Source: a marine bacterium B5-7 (GTDB taxonomy: Bacteria; Pseudomonadota; Gammaproteobacteria; Arenicellales; CAJQKF01). Taken from it: a stretch of DNA of 64,000 nt. Every line of letters starts with the position of its first letter. Within the stretch, counting starts at the first letter, position 1. The translations under genes and the position numbers were made by a program. Location of the stretch: contig BQJD01000016.1 of the NCBI GenBank assembly GCA_021604525.1, positions 1-64,000 of the forward strand. Reading direction: 5' to 3'. The notes beneath the pieces were generated by a model, which did not search any database, was not told the DNA's origin, and saw nothing but the letters and a program-made list of their open reading frames with translations. Of this stretch, positions 16,901 through 25,495 are shown piece by piece.

Positions 16901-17187
16901 GCGCGCTGATACCAGGAGGCGGCAAGCTGATGTTGAACGCCGCCCTCAAAATAACCGAACGCATAGGCAAGGCCATAACAGTATTGATCGATGGGGCGAT
17001 TGCCGACCTGTCCGGTTCGTTTATATTCCGGCAGTACCGTATTGGCGCAATGACGCCAGTCCGATTCGATATCGGCGATTGCGGTTGGGGATATGACGAG
17101 GATTACCAGCACACAGACGAATGCCAATGACCGTTTTATAAAATACGATCCGCGAATCCCACCTGTAGCCATTGCGTTGTTGTTCAT
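13954..17187 (-). CDS. Large exported Sel1/TPR-repeat protein
   Basis: This protein of about 1077 residues starts at ATG 17187; a GTG three codons upstream is also possible. The N-terminal hydrophobic stretch (SLAFVCVLVILVISPTAIADI) is a signal peptide. At least three Sel1-like repeats follow at about 75-190 (for example AASWYQRAASGNHAGAMVALG). Several TPR-like blocks fill the rest (EAMEYADFAQRSL, AIKHYDEALAIDSRHVGAMLN, AYEHLERLYDQLGM). A motif with three Cys (about residue 680) interrupts the helices. Such proteins usually scaffold envelope complexes, but no partner is named here beyond the PG-binding gene immediately downstream. It is divergent from the glyQ operon. Confidence 0.85.
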   Translation of the reverse strand: MNNNAMATGGIRGSYFIKRSLAFVCVLVILVISPTAIADIESDWRHCANTVLPEYKRTGQVGNRPIDQYCYGLAYAFGYFEGGVQHQLAASWYQRAASGNHAGAMVALGYSYEKAYGVNKDPQLAASWYQKAADAGNADGMYNLARLFDAGTGVEKNAQTAQRWFKAAADAGNQQAQQRLSSSASTQNTTASASADNSDDFIESYLLGLEALRSGEYQAAESLFDTALSQTGDNATLILARGVARVFNGRYTESEADFNRYGLLGGTGREAKLWTYVSETMSGRVSQAHSIPVPRSLQGEQAATPDCTVAAAVSVPGHVIQGGTDYTTAYASFLIYQMAASYADQRCGKSGVSAIEVSKRRKRAASWFANRHMSEPGLAEKQLDRAWKLLEEKRYQEAMEYADFAQRSLKDNSEVAALFALCWLELGRSQSARKQFTIALTMNPDVADSYAWRALSAARMGDADQAHHDIEVARNLDPESVAIAEGEVDEALARLSPTLPAMRWWRDLAAAARTSGVKALLPYARRLQRNAAAERIRYDEWYQARLRQLESAVDAEPDNPDAHVAIGRFLADEAYPRGESVEPRRGRINYRWQSSEASELQHAIKHYDEALAIDSRHVGAMLNKAAVLSRLGRTDEAEKLADDAIAIAPNDPKALSLYAFYKGRRANWMNAEAHRLRQDTCSSSTHTEHRYDGVWDVTTTTCYPPTAADLNRANQLDAQAEQLRSHSIKAMQRAIAATRGTYDGLLLEAEAALWSGRANDAESSLKKAIEAQPKRVEAYEHLERLYDQLGMTDKQIEQQILVNRFYQTTAAPLLKRVWDHMATTRWKAATVDLERAAELDPADARVPAYLGAVREAQGDYAGAAAAWRMALAMEQTRIELDEPADVTARIPRDARDFGLIMALRARLGQLVTNTGIGGDDQLSLAEGTIADVSRFPPGWESDELFNAMLPDIRDPGTQPPAPVNAATLVASAWRDAALVLKASGRREEAIAALRAAASLGPAVGIPRIASASGDSNFAGEAGEAAGDAIVYLAQELMQMGDYEGAYEEMQKIGYYKLSDEGRRLANDLNKALSKVMN

Positions 17188-17429
17188 CGGAGCCACCCAA
17201 CCGGGTTACACTTGGCAAGTTTACTCCCAAAATACCGTTTTACAGAAGTACCTGATCGGTCGCTGGCAGTCATGAGTGCCAGTGCGAGGGGATCTCTGCG
17301 GTTGTTTGTCGATGAGACGAGGCATTGTCGATATAATTGAGCGCTTTTTTGAATGCCCCACCATCGACGGCACGCATAATCACGCCATCTTTTAAGGGCT
17401 TATCTTCAACGGATCGCACAAATCACGCC

Positions 17430-18317
17430 GTGAACTTTCAGGAACTTATACTCTCTTTGCAGCGCTACTGGGCCGACCAGGGGTGCGTTATCCTGCAACC
17501 CTACGATATGGAGGTGGGCGCCGGTACGTTCCATACTGCAACCTTTCTGGCCGCCATTGGCCCGGAACCGTTTCACGCTGCCTACGTCCAGCCATCGCGT
17601 CGTCCCACCGATGGGCGTTACGGCGAGAACCCCAATCGTTTACAGCACTACTATCAGTATCAGGTGGTGTTCAAGCCATCGCCGGATAATTTTCAGGATC
17701 TCTACCTGGGGTCACTTGCGGCTGTCGGCATCGACTTTCTAAAAGATGACGTACGCTTCGTGGAGGATAACTGGGAGTCGCCAACGCTGGGTGCCTGGGG
17801 ACTTGGCTGGGAGGTCTGGTTAAATGGCATGGAGGTGAGTCAGTTCACCTATTTTCAACAGGCCGGCGGAATTGAATGTCGGCCGGTGACTGGCGAACTC
17901 ACCTATGGTCTGGAGCGCATCGCCATGTATATCCAGGGTGTCGACAACGTGTTCGATCTGGCATGGACCGATCGTTATACCTACGGTGACATCTTCCGCC
18001 AGAACGAGATTGAGCAGTCGGCCTATAACTTCGAACACGCCGATGTCGATAACCTGCTCAGCCAGTTCGTCAATTACGAAAAAAACTGTGAGTACCTGGT
18101 GGAAAAACAACTACCGCTACCGGCCTACGAACAGGTGCTCAAGGCATCCCATGCCTTTAACCTGCTCGATGCGCGGCATGCCATCGGTGTCACCGAGCGG
18201 GCACGTTATATCGGTCGGGTGCGCGCCATGGCACGGGCGGTCGCCCATGAATATTACGCCAGCCGCGAACGCCTGGGATTTCCCCGAAGTGACGCTAATC
18301 CCGGGGTGTCGTCATGA
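17430..18317 (+). CDS. glyQ: Glycine--tRNA ligase alpha subunit
   Basis: This subunit charges tRNA-Gly together with GlyS as an alpha2beta2 enzyme. The sequence opens [19 protein letters not shown] and contains [14 protein letters not shown], the invariant N-terminus of GlyQ. I therefore set the start at GTG 17430; a frame opening at TTG 17337 would add 31 unrelated residues. Length about 295 residues matches the family. The gene heads a tight operon and overlaps glyS by 4 bases. The divergent gap (17188-17429) holds the operon promoter, which I could not define with confidence. Confidence 0.96.
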   Translation: MNFQELILSLQRYWADQGCVILQPYDMEVGAGTFHTATFLAAIGPEPFHAAYVQPSRRPTDGRYGENPNRLQHYYQYQVVFKPSPDNFQDLYLGSLAAVGIDFLKDDVRFVEDNWESPTLGAWGLGWEVWLNGMEVSQFTYFQQAGGIECRPVTGELTYGLERIAMYIQGVDNVFDLAWTDRYTYGDIFRQNEIEQSAYNFEHADVDNLLSQFVNYEKNCEYLVEKQLPLPAYEQVLKASHAFNLLDARHAIGVTERARYIGRVRAMARAVAHEYYASRERLGFPRSDANPGVSS

Positions 18318-20449
18318 ATGCCGGCAAGCGCGCCAGTGCGCCGCGGGATTTGCTGGTGGAACTCGGCACCGAAGAGCTGCCACCCAAAGCGCTTAAACGT
18401 CTGTCGGTCGAATTCGCTTCGGGAATTTTCAACTGGCTAAAGGAGCAGGGATTTGTAGAAGCGAATACCGAATCGGAATCGAACCAGTGGCAGTGGTATG
18501 CGTCACCCCGGCGTTTGGCAGTGGTGATTGAAAAAGTAATATCCAGGCAGGGCAATCAGGTTATTGAAAGACGCGGACCGGCGCTCGCTGCGGCCTTCGA
18601 CAAAGATGGTCAGCCGACACGGGCGGCGACGGGTTTTGCCGGCTCCTGCGGGGTGGAGGTCGGTGCCCTCGAAACGCTTAAAACCGACAAGGGTGAGTGG
18701 CTCGTTCATCGTAGCGAGACGCCCGGCAAGTTGCTTAACGATGTAATCGAGGAATGTATCGTCGATGTTATCGGTCGCCTGCCTATTCCAAAGCGGATGC
18801 GCTGGGGCAGCGGCGATGCTGAATTCGTCCGTCCGGTTCACTGGCTGGTAGTGCTGCATGGAGGCGACCTTCTCGACGCCAACGTGCTGGGTGTATCGTC
18901 CGGCCGCTATTCCCAGGGCCACCGCTTTCATGCACCGGGCCGGCTCAATATTACCAGCGCTGCTCGCTATGCCGAGATCCTGAAAGACAAGGGTTCGGTG
19001 TGGGCCGACTTTGAAGAACGTAAGCTCGAGATCTATCTGCAGGTCGAAAAACTGGCGGCGAAGCTGAAAGGCCAGGCGGTCATCGACGATGTGCTGCTGG
19101 ATGAAGTGACCGGTCTGGTGGAACGGCCCGAGTCGATTTGTGGACGATTCGACGAGGCTTTTCTCGAAGTACCCACCGAATGCCTGGTGTCGTCGATGAG
19201 CGACCACCAGAAGTATTTCCATGTGGTCGATAAATCCGGCAGCCTGATGCCGTTTTTTATCACCGTCAGCAATATCAGGAGCAGCGACCCGGCGCGTGTA
19301 CGCACCGGCAATGAACGGGTACTGCGGGCGAGATTATCCGATGCTGATTTTTTCTGGCGAGGAGATCTTGCACATACCCTGGAATCACGGCTTAGCGAAC
19401 TCGAAGGCCTGATGTTTCATAATGCCCTGGGCTCTGTTGCCGACAAGACCCGACGCATCGTCGAGATCGCCCGTAAAGTTGCCCGGCAAGTGGAGGGCGA
19501 TGTCGATGCCTGCGCGCGCGCGGCGCTGTTGTGCAAGGCGGACCTGGTCACCGCAATGGTCGGGGAATTCCCCGAGCTTGAAGGAATCATGGGGCGTTAC
19601 TACGCCATTAACGATGGTGAAACCACCGATATTGCGCGAGCCATCGAGGAGCATTATCGCCCACGTCACGCGGGTGACGCGCTACCGGCCGAGCTGACCG
19701 GTCGCGTGGTCGCGATGGCCGACAAGATCGATACTCTGACCGGTATTTATGCGACTGGCGAAGAGCCAACCGGCGACAAGGACCCCTATGGGCTGCGTCG
19801 TACGGCACTGGGTTTGATCCGAATCATTATCGAAGATGGCATCGATCTCGATATCGCCCAATTGGTTGAATTCAGCGCAGCGCAATTCGAACGACAGGAT
19901 ATTAAAGTGTCACGCCAGGCGCGCCAGCGTGCCGTGGCGTTTGTCGTCGATCGTTATCCGGCACACTTTGCAGCCAGCGGTTTCGCAGTCGATGAGATAG
20001 CCGCAGTGGGCAGTGTTCGTCCGCTAAGGCCGCTCGATGTTGAAAAACGGCTCCGTGCCATCGCGGCATTTCGCACGCTGCCGGCGGCGGTCAGCCTGGC
20101 TGCGGCCAATAAGCGTATCGCCAATATTTTGAAAAAAGTGGATGCCTCCATCGAGCGGAGCATGGATTTCGATCGCCTGGTGGAACCGGCAGAAACCGCG
20201 CTTGCCGAACAGTTGGTGCGCGTCAGTTCGCAGGTGGCGTCACTGGTGCAACGTAGCGATTATGACGATGCGCTGGAAGTTCTTGCCGGCTTTCGCGAAA
20301 GCGTCGACCGGTTTTTCGATGAGGTCATGGTGATGGACCCGGACCCCTCGTTGCGCGACAATCGATTGGCGTTGCTGATGCAATTGTCCGGTTTGTTTAT
20401 GGGTATTGCCGATTTATCAAAACTTCAATCTACAGAGCGTAGCCAGTGA
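18314..20449 (+). CDS. glyS: Glycine--tRNA ligase beta subunit
   Basis: This 711-residue subunit is the tRNA-binding partner of GlyQ. Typical landmarks are the N-terminal [36 protein letters not shown], the [17 protein letters not shown] block and [12 protein letters not shown]. An HD-like central part ([20 protein letters not shown]) and the C-terminal DALR-type anticodon-binding region ([23 protein letters not shown]) complete the family layout. It starts with the ATG that overlaps the glyQ stop by 4 bases, as is usual for this pair, and its own stop overlaps the next gene by 4 bases. Confidence 0.96.
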   Translation: MNAGKRASAPRDLLVELGTEELPPKALKRLSVEFASGIFNWLKEQGFVEANTESESNQWQWYASPRRLAVVIEKVISRQGNQVIERRGPALAAAFDKDGQPTRAATGFAGSCGVEVGALETLKTDKGEWLVHRSETPGKLLNDVIEECIVDVIGRLPIPKRMRWGSGDAEFVRPVHWLVVLHGGDLLDANVLGVSSGRYSQGHRFHAPGRLNITSAARYAEILKDKGSVWADFEERKLEIYLQVEKLAAKLKGQAVIDDVLLDEVTGLVERPESICGRFDEAFLEVPTECLVSSMSDHQKYFHVVDKSGSLMPFFITVSNIRSSDPARVRTGNERVLRARLSDADFFWRGDLAHTLESRLSELEGLMFHNALGSVADKTRRIVEIARKVARQVEGDVDACARAALLCKADLVTAMVGEFPELEGIMGRYYAINDGETTDIARAIEEHYRPRHAGDALPAELTGRVVAMADKIDTLTGIYATGEEPTGDKDPYGLRRTALGLIRIIIEDGIDLDIAQLVEFSAAQFERQDIKVSRQARQRAVAFVVDRYPAHFAASGFAVDEIAAVGSVRPLRPLDVEKRLRAIAAFRTLPAAVSLAAANKRIANILKKVDASIERSMDFDRLVEPAETALAEQLVRVSSQVASLVQRSDYDDALEVLAGFRESVDRFFDEVMVMDPDPSLRDNRLALLMQLSGLFMGIADLSKLQSTERSQ

Positions 20450-20793
20450 GCACCGCCGACGGACCCCATTCCGATCGCTATGCCGACATGCTGGCGGCAG
20501 TGCGTGCCTTTCACGAAAAGCACGGCTTCCGCGACAAGGGCGGTGAAGACCTGCCGTATCGGGTGGCCCTGATGGCAGAAGAACTGGGTGAGATCTCCGC
20601 CTGCATTACCAAGGGGAAGGATCGCGAGGCACTTGCCGAAGAATGCGCTGATCTGCTGATTTTATTGATTGGCACCGCGATTGCCGCCGATTTTAAACTC
20701 GATACGGCATTCTGGGAAAAGATGGATATCCTGTCGCGGCGTGACAGCCGCATGATCGAAGGCCGTATTCGGGTCTCGGAGTTTCGCGAATGA
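20446..20793 (+). CDS. MazG-like nucleotide pyrophosphohydrolase
   Basis: This is a small all-alpha NTP pyrophosphatase (115 residues). The MazG metal-binding pattern is visible: MAEELGEISACITKG followed by LAEECADLLILL, giving the EExxE and ExxD acidic sets. It should hydrolyse (d)NTPs to the monophosphates, but the exact nucleotide is unknown. It uses a GTG start inside the glyS stop region and overlaps gmhB by 4 bases. A single-domain MazG in a glyQS-gmhB-plsC operon suggests housekeeping nucleotide sanitation rather than a toxin-antitoxin role. Confidence 0.88.
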   Translation: MSTADGPHSDRYADMLAAVRAFHEKHGFRDKGGEDLPYRVALMAEELGEISACITKGKDREALAEECADLLILLIGTAIAADFKLDTAFWEKMDILSRRDSRMIEGRIRVSEFRE

Positions 20794-21434
20794 ACCGGAT
20801 GGTCATACTCGATCGCGATGGCGTTATCAATCAGGACTCTGATCGCTACATTCGATCGATCGACGACTGGTTACCGATACCGGGCAGTCTCGAAGCCGTT
20901 GCACGGTTGTCGCGAGCCGAGTACCGGGTGGTGGTTATCACCAATCAGTCGGGACTGGCCCGCGGTTACTTTGACATGGAAACGCTGACCGCCATTCATG
21001 AAAAAATGCTGCGCCTGTTGAATGACAAGGGCGGCAAGATCGAAGCGATTTTTTTCTGTCCCCACGGCCCTGACGATAATTGCGAATGCCGCAAACCAAA
21101 GCCTGGCATGTTTGCAGAATTGGCGGCGCGTAGCGGGCAGAGTCTGCGCGGTATTCCGGCGGTTGGAGATTCCCTGCGCGATCTCAAGGCGGCTGCATCG
21201 GTCGGCGCGTTGCCGGTGCTGGTCAAGACAGGCAAGGGGCGTGACACCATGAAAGAACTCGCCAAGGATACGGCTTTCTCAGGCAGTGTACATGTGCCGG
21301 TGTACAAGGATCTCGGTGCGTTTGTCGACGAGTTTCTCGAAGGCGGACTTGAGCACGAGATCCAGGCCCTGGGTGGCGATCTTGTGTCGGCAGCATCTGA
21401 CGACAGCGCCGTCAAAGAAGTACCGCCGAAGTGA
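20790..21434 (+). CDS. gmhB: D-glycero-beta-D-manno-heptose 1,7-bisphosphate 7-phosphatase
   Basis: This HAD-superfamily phosphatase of LPS heptose synthesis removes the 7-phosphate from heptose bisphosphate. Motif I is ILDRDGVIN (Asp nucleophile and second Asp). The zinc-site Cys/His set lies in FFCPHGPDDNCECRKPKPG, motif III includes the KP pair there, and the GDSLRDLKAA block is motif IV. Length is 214 residues, about 20-25 longer than the usual enzyme; the extra C-terminal tail (after about 185) is charged and of unknown use. It overlaps mazG and plsC by 4 bases on either side. Confidence 0.92.
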   Translation: MNRMVILDRDGVINQDSDRYIRSIDDWLPIPGSLEAVARLSRAEYRVVVITNQSGLARGYFDMETLTAIHEKMLRLLNDKGGKIEAIFFCPHGPDDNCECRKPKPGMFAELAARSGQSLRGIPAVGDSLRDLKAAASVGALPVLVKTGKGRDTMKELAKDTAFSGSVHVPVYKDLGAFVDEFLEGGLEHEIQALGGDLVSAASDDSAVKEVPPK

Positions 21435-22162
21435 CGCTGCTCCGGTCGATTGTATTTTTCATCGGCATGTGTGTGTCGATCGTACTCTATTGGCCGATTA
21501 CCATGCTGGCCTGGCCGCTACTACCGCTGACACGCTCGCGCATTCTTGGTGGGTGGGCGGTATTCACTTTGTGGTGGTTAAAAGTAACCTGCAATCTCCG
21601 CCATCGTGTTAGCGGCCTCGAAAATCTTCCCGACCGCCCGGCGGTATTGTTATGCAAACATGAGTCCGCCTGGGAGACCATTTCAACCCAGGCCATTTTT
21701 CCACCGCAGGCCTGGGTTCTGAAGCGCGAGCTATTATGGATACCGTTTTTTGGCTGGTCGCTGGCGGCGTCGAATCCCATAGCAATCAATCGCTCAGCGC
21801 GGGTCCGGGCACTCGATCAACTCATCAGGGAAGGGCGTGATCGCCTTCGTGAAGGTCGCTGGGTGGTGGTCTTCCCCGAAGGTACGCGAACCGCACCGGG
21901 AGAGATGGGCGAGTTCAGTCCTGGCGGCGCGATGCTGGCGGTCAAGAGCGGGGCGCCGGTCGTGCCGGTGGCTCACAATGCCGGCACATTCTGGCGTCGT
22001 CGCGGTATTTTGAAACATGCCGGCGTAATCGATGTTCGGGTTGGACCGGTTATCGAAACCGCAGGACGCAAACCCCGTGATGTTAATAACGCCGCGCACG
22101 CATGGATTGCCCAAGCGGTTGCCGATATGGCAGCGAACCGGGACGAGCAAGCGCCGCACTAA
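21431..22162 (+). CDS. plsC: 1-acyl-sn-glycerol-3-phosphate acyltransferase
   Basis: This 243-residue membrane-associated lysophosphatidate acyltransferase (PlsC/LPLAT family) makes phosphatidate for membrane lipid synthesis. The N-terminal hydrophobic helix (FFIGMCVSIVLYWPITMLAW) anchors it. The acyltransferase motif I is CKHESAWET (a variant of the usual NHxSxxD, with His kept and Glu in place of Asp), the glycerol-phosphate-binding motif is VVFPEGTRTAPG, and PVVPVAHNAG follows. It starts at GTG 21431, overlapping gmhB, and ends the glyQ operon. The gene then converges on the methyltransferase at 22282. Confidence 0.9.
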   Translation: MTLLRSIVFFIGMCVSIVLYWPITMLAWPLLPLTRSRILGGWAVFTLWWLKVTCNLRHRVSGLENLPDRPAVLLCKHESAWETISTQAIFPPQAWVLKRELLWIPFFGWSLAASNPIAINRSARVRALDQLIREGRDRLREGRWVVVFPEGTRTAPGEMGEFSPGGAMLAVKSGAPVVPVAHNAGTFWRRRGILKHAGVIDVRVGPVIETAGRKPRDVNNAAHAWIAQAVADMAANRDEQAPH

Positions 22163-22281
22163 CAGCTATTGTTGAATTGTGCTGCGTTTAGCGCCTCGCA
22201 GGTTACCTGGTCCCGCGAGTTCCTGGCATTTAAGCGGTATTGGGAGTCGGCCATTTTGGGTCAGGTTCCAAACAGGTCGGT

Positions 22282-24618
22282 TTAGTGCTTGGCTGAAATC
22301 TTTTTACGTATGGCGCTCAAGGTACGCCATGTGGTGGAGGATTTGATCGATTCGATCTCCGAGGTGAGGCGCTCTATAACCGTGCTGCGACGATCGAGTT
22401 CCGACTCAAGCGCTTTTATTCGTTGCCCAAATGCCTGTTCCTTGACGAGGAAATCACTCAGGGCGAGTCGATATTCGCGGCTGGCGTTAAAGCGAATGTG
22501 AATATCCACTCTCAAGGTCCGGGTCGCTATGCTGTCGATACGAATTGACGGTTGAAAGTGCATGGAAGGCCGGTCACCGGCCACAGCCAGCAAGCGCTCA
22601 TCGCCGGCGATCAAATAATTAATGCCGTCAAACTTCGTCTTGGCGATGATGATTTCCTCGCCTTCAAGCGACCACAACACCGACTCACTACCGTTGTGGG
22701 TGGTCATGACCTTGATGCTGTCGATGTTAAAGAAACCTGTATCAAGGGGGCGATTAGCATCACATGGCTGGAACGTCAGGGTATCAATCGATATGTCGTT
22801 ATTGGTTGCCTTGTCATCGGTCGAATCAGGCAAGTCCGGTTTAAATGTCAGGGTGGTCCAGTCCCGACCCGGTGTCAGAGGTTCCGTTGACACGATCACG
22901 CATGCGTCACCATCACCAAGGGTGAGTTTAATGCGCGGATTGACCATTGCCCTCACCGGGCTTTCCACCAGCGGCGTTGCCAATACGGATCGGGTATCGA
23001 TATCTCGTTGCAGCAAAATGCGGTTCTGAAAATCATCCTCGAGCTGACAAAATTCTTCCGGTAAACGATTGCCGCGACGACCCATGGTCAGACAGTGGCG
23101 GATAAACTCACCGACATCATATGTATCGAAACGTCTGGCGAACTGGCGCAGTGCCACACGGTGATTGTTGGCGAAAGTCAGCGCTGCTCGAAACAACAGG
23201 TAGTCAATGTCGGTGCTATCGTCTGTCTGCCATTCCTGGTCGAAGATGCGAAAGTCACCGGCCGCATCGACGATGATATTGTTCGGCAACAAATCCATCG
23301 GCAACGGGCCTTGCAGCGCCTGGGCTTCAAGGAAATCGACATACTGAATAATATGCTGATTGAAGTCGTCCAGACTCGATTCAGTCATGATGGTACGGAC
23401 CCAACGCGACGACAGCAGTGTCCCTTCAATATAAGGTTCACTACCGAGGCGATGACTGCTCGATGCATCATTGCCGTTATCGCTGCGAAGGGCGCTGCGC
23501 CTGACGACTGAACTGCCGCGTAATTTACTGATTATCGTGCACAGGTGTCGCTTGCGTCGGAAGTCCGGCAGATGGACAAAGTCTATGTCGTTATACGCTT
23601 CAAGATTGTCGGCAGTGCCGAGAACAACCAGAAATGAGTTGGATAAATCGGCGAGTACACCGGCAGCGTTGTAACCCTGCCAGGTCAGCGACTCGGGAAT
23701 GGCGGGGTCGAACAGGAAGGTATAGTCGGTCGAGTCGATACCTTCAAGATGACACCACGCGTTATCGTCGCGGTAGATAAAATCATCGCCCAGATAGACC
23801 GTTGGAATCTTGTAATCCGGAAACGGATACAGGAAGGTGTGATGATCGAAACCGCCATCATCGGCTATGCCATGCCATTCCCGTCGGGTATAGGTTCGAA
23901 TACCGGCGGAGTCGGGATAGTTGTCGATACCGACGAAGCGTTTTGAATAGTGATCTTCAAAGGCGCCGTGCAGATACTTCATGCCGGTACGATTTTCTAT
24001 CGCCACCAGCACCTGACCACCCGGAGCAAGCGATTGCTTGACGCGTCCAAGCAGATCGATCAGCGCGCCGCGATCGCTGTCACCGTTGGGTGTGAATCGA
24101 CGCGCGTATTCTGCAACACCAACCAGTAGCACATAATCGTACTCACCATCGGGCAAGGTCAGCAGGTTGAAGTTGGCCTCAACGATCGTCACCGTTTCAA
24201 GATCACGGCAGCGCATCGCTGCCAGTCGCGCACGGATCGCACTGCCTTCGATGGCGTCCACGTTAAAACCAGTCTCACCAAGATAGCGAGTGATGGCACC
24301 ACAGCCGCAGCCGAGTTCAAGAACCCGTGAGCCGGGTTCAAGCGGCAGCGGACGTAGCAGGTTGGCGCGTTTTGAGCTTAAGTGATATTCAGACGGCCAG
24401 TCTTTTATCGCCAGGTGTAGTGTTTCAGAATCGCTTGAAAGATCTTCACTGCGTTGCAGCACATCAAACAGATAACGCTCAGCTTCACTGCCATCGGAAT
24501 AACCGAAATCAGCCTCCACGCAATCGGGGTTGCTGTATACACCGGCAACGTCAGCGACAAGTGCGTTGGCGGTAATGAGTGGGGATTCAGGTTTCACTTG
24601 GGCTGTGGGTCTGGACAC
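22282..24618 (-). CDS. Large multidomain protein with N-terminal class I methyltransferase domain
   Basis: This 778-residue protein starts with GTG at 24618. Residues about 80-260 form a Rossmann SAM-methyltransferase domain (RVLELGCGCGAITRYLGETG, then YDYVLLVGVAEYARRF). The remaining ~500 residues include a middle part of about 300 residues rich in Asp and aromatics with DFLEAQALQGPLPMDLLPNNIIVD and FRIFDQEW, a kinase-fold-like substrate block reminiscent of aminoglycoside-phosphotransferase-type proteins. A C-terminal coiled coil (RIKALESELDRRSTVIERLTSEIES) ends the protein. Such layouts occur in O-antigen or capsule modification loci, but no glycosyltransferases lie nearby here. The target is unknown. 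Confidence 0.8.
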   Translation of the reverse strand: MSRPTAQVKPESPLITANALVADVAGVYSNPDCVEADFGYSDGSEAERYLFDVLQRSEDLSSDSETLHLAIKDWPSEYHLSSKRANLLRPLPLEPGSRVLELGCGCGAITRYLGETGFNVDAIEGSAIRARLAAMRCRDLETVTIVEANFNLLTLPDGEYDYVLLVGVAEYARRFTPNGDSDRGALIDLLGRVKQSLAPGGQVLVAIENRTGMKYLHGAFEDHYSKRFVGIDNYPDSAGIRTYTRREWHGIADDGGFDHHTFLYPFPDYKIPTVYLGDDFIYRDDNAWCHLEGIDSTDYTFLFDPAIPESLTWQGYNAAGVLADLSNSFLVVLGTADNLEAYNDIDFVHLPDFRRKRHLCTIISKLRGSSVVRRSALRSDNGNDASSSHRLGSEPYIEGTLLSSRWVRTIMTESSLDDFNQHIIQYVDFLEAQALQGPLPMDLLPNNIIVDAAGDFRIFDQEWQTDDSTDIDYLLFRAALTFANNHRVALRQFARRFDTYDVGEFIRHCLTMGRRGNRLPEEFCQLEDDFQNRILLQRDIDTRSVLATPLVESPVRAMVNPRIKLTLGDGDACVIVSTEPLTPGRDWTTLTFKPDLPDSTDDKATNNDISIDTLTFQPCDANRPLDTGFFNIDSIKVMTTHNGSESVLWSLEGEEIIIAKTKFDGINYLIAGDERLLAVAGDRPSMHFQPSIRIDSIATRTLRVDIHIRFNASREYRLALSDFLVKEQAFGQRIKALESELDRRSTVIERLTSEIESIKSSTTWRTLSAIRKKISAKH

Positions 24619-24664
24619 TTTGATCGGCTGGTAAGGTTTTCATGGGATCGCGCATTGTATTGCG

Positions 24665-25495
24665 CTAGCTATCAGTCAGGGGTCCGTCAACGAGTTCGAT
24701 TGCGCGTGTCAGGCGAACAAAGTCTTCGACACTCAGCGTTTCGGCGCGACGTGCGGGATCAATTTCTGCACGCTCAAAAGCCGACGGGCCTGCCAACTCC
24801 TTGAGGGCGTTTCTCAAGGTCTTGCGACGCTTGGCAAATGCGGCGCTGACGATGCGATTCAGTCGTTGGCCATCGATAACGCCGCCAAGCGGCTGGTCGC
24901 GCGGGCGCAATCTTAGCATGGCGGACATCACCCGTGGTGGTGGCGTAAATGCTGTCGGCGGAATTAAAAAATCCACCTCGGCAGTGCAGTAACGTTGTAT
25001 TAAAACGCTTGGCTTACCGTAGGTACGGCCACCCGGTGTCGATGCAATTCGATCGGCCACTTCCTTTTGAAGCATCAGGTACATGTCGTCGATCACATCG
25101 AGGCTATCGAGCAGATGAAACACAATGGCTGATGCGATGTTGTAGGGCAGGTTGCCGATAATTCGTAGTCGGCCGTCTGCGGCGAGGGCGGTAATGCTGG
25201 TATTTAAAATATCGTCCTCGATCAGTTCGAAGCGGGGATTGCCGGCAAAGCGCTGTTTGAGAACCACATGCATGTCGCGATCAAATTCAACAGCCGTCAA
25301 GTGGACACCGGCATCAAGCAGCGATGCGGTGATCGCACCCGTGCCCGGACCGATCTCAACTACCCGGCTGTCGGGTCTCAGTGCGAAACGTTGAATGATC
25401 GATCTGATAACGCCCTCATCGTTGAGAAAATGCTGACCCAGACGCTTCTTGGCACGCGGTGCCGCGTCTCGACGTGCGTTAGCGTACGTTGGCAC
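24665..25495 (-). CDS. rsmA: 16S rRNA (adenine(1518)-N(6)/adenine(1519)-N(6))-dimethyltransferase
   Basis: This enzyme (KsgA) dimethylates the two adjacent adenines near the 3' end of 16S rRNA. The signature opening RAKKRLGQHFLND, the SAM motif VVEIGPGTGAITASLL, and the catalytic NLPYNIAS motif are all present, with the usual length of about 276-280 residues. The first possible initiators are TTG 25507, TTG 25501 and GTG 25495; none has a clear ribosome binding site, and GTG 25495 is chosen as the commonest type. The gene overlaps the 3' end of pdxA by 17 bases, the conserved pdxA-rsmA order. Confidence 0.95.
   Translation of the reverse strand: MPTYANARRDAAPRAKKRLGQHFLNDEGVIRSIIQRFALRPDSRVVEIGPGTGAITASLLDAGVHLTAVEFDRDMHVVLKQRFAGNPRFELIEDDILNTSITALAADGRLRIIGNLPYNIASAIVFHLLDSLDVIDDMYLMLQKEVADRIASTPGGRTYGKPSVLIQRYCTAEVDFLIPPTAFTPPPRVMSAMLRLRPRDQPLGGVIDGQRLNRIVSAAFAKRRKTLRNALKELAGPSAFERAEIDPARRAETLSVEDFVRLTRAIELVDGPLTDS

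Noticed and set aside
17337-17429. Extended N-terminus of GlyQ from TTG 17337
   Set aside because: GlyQ proteins begin near [12 protein letters not shown]; the extra 31 residues have no family match.
22163-22281. Terminator between plsC and the methyltransferase gene
   Set aside because: Only a 5-base stem (CTCGC/GCGAG) without T tract is seen.
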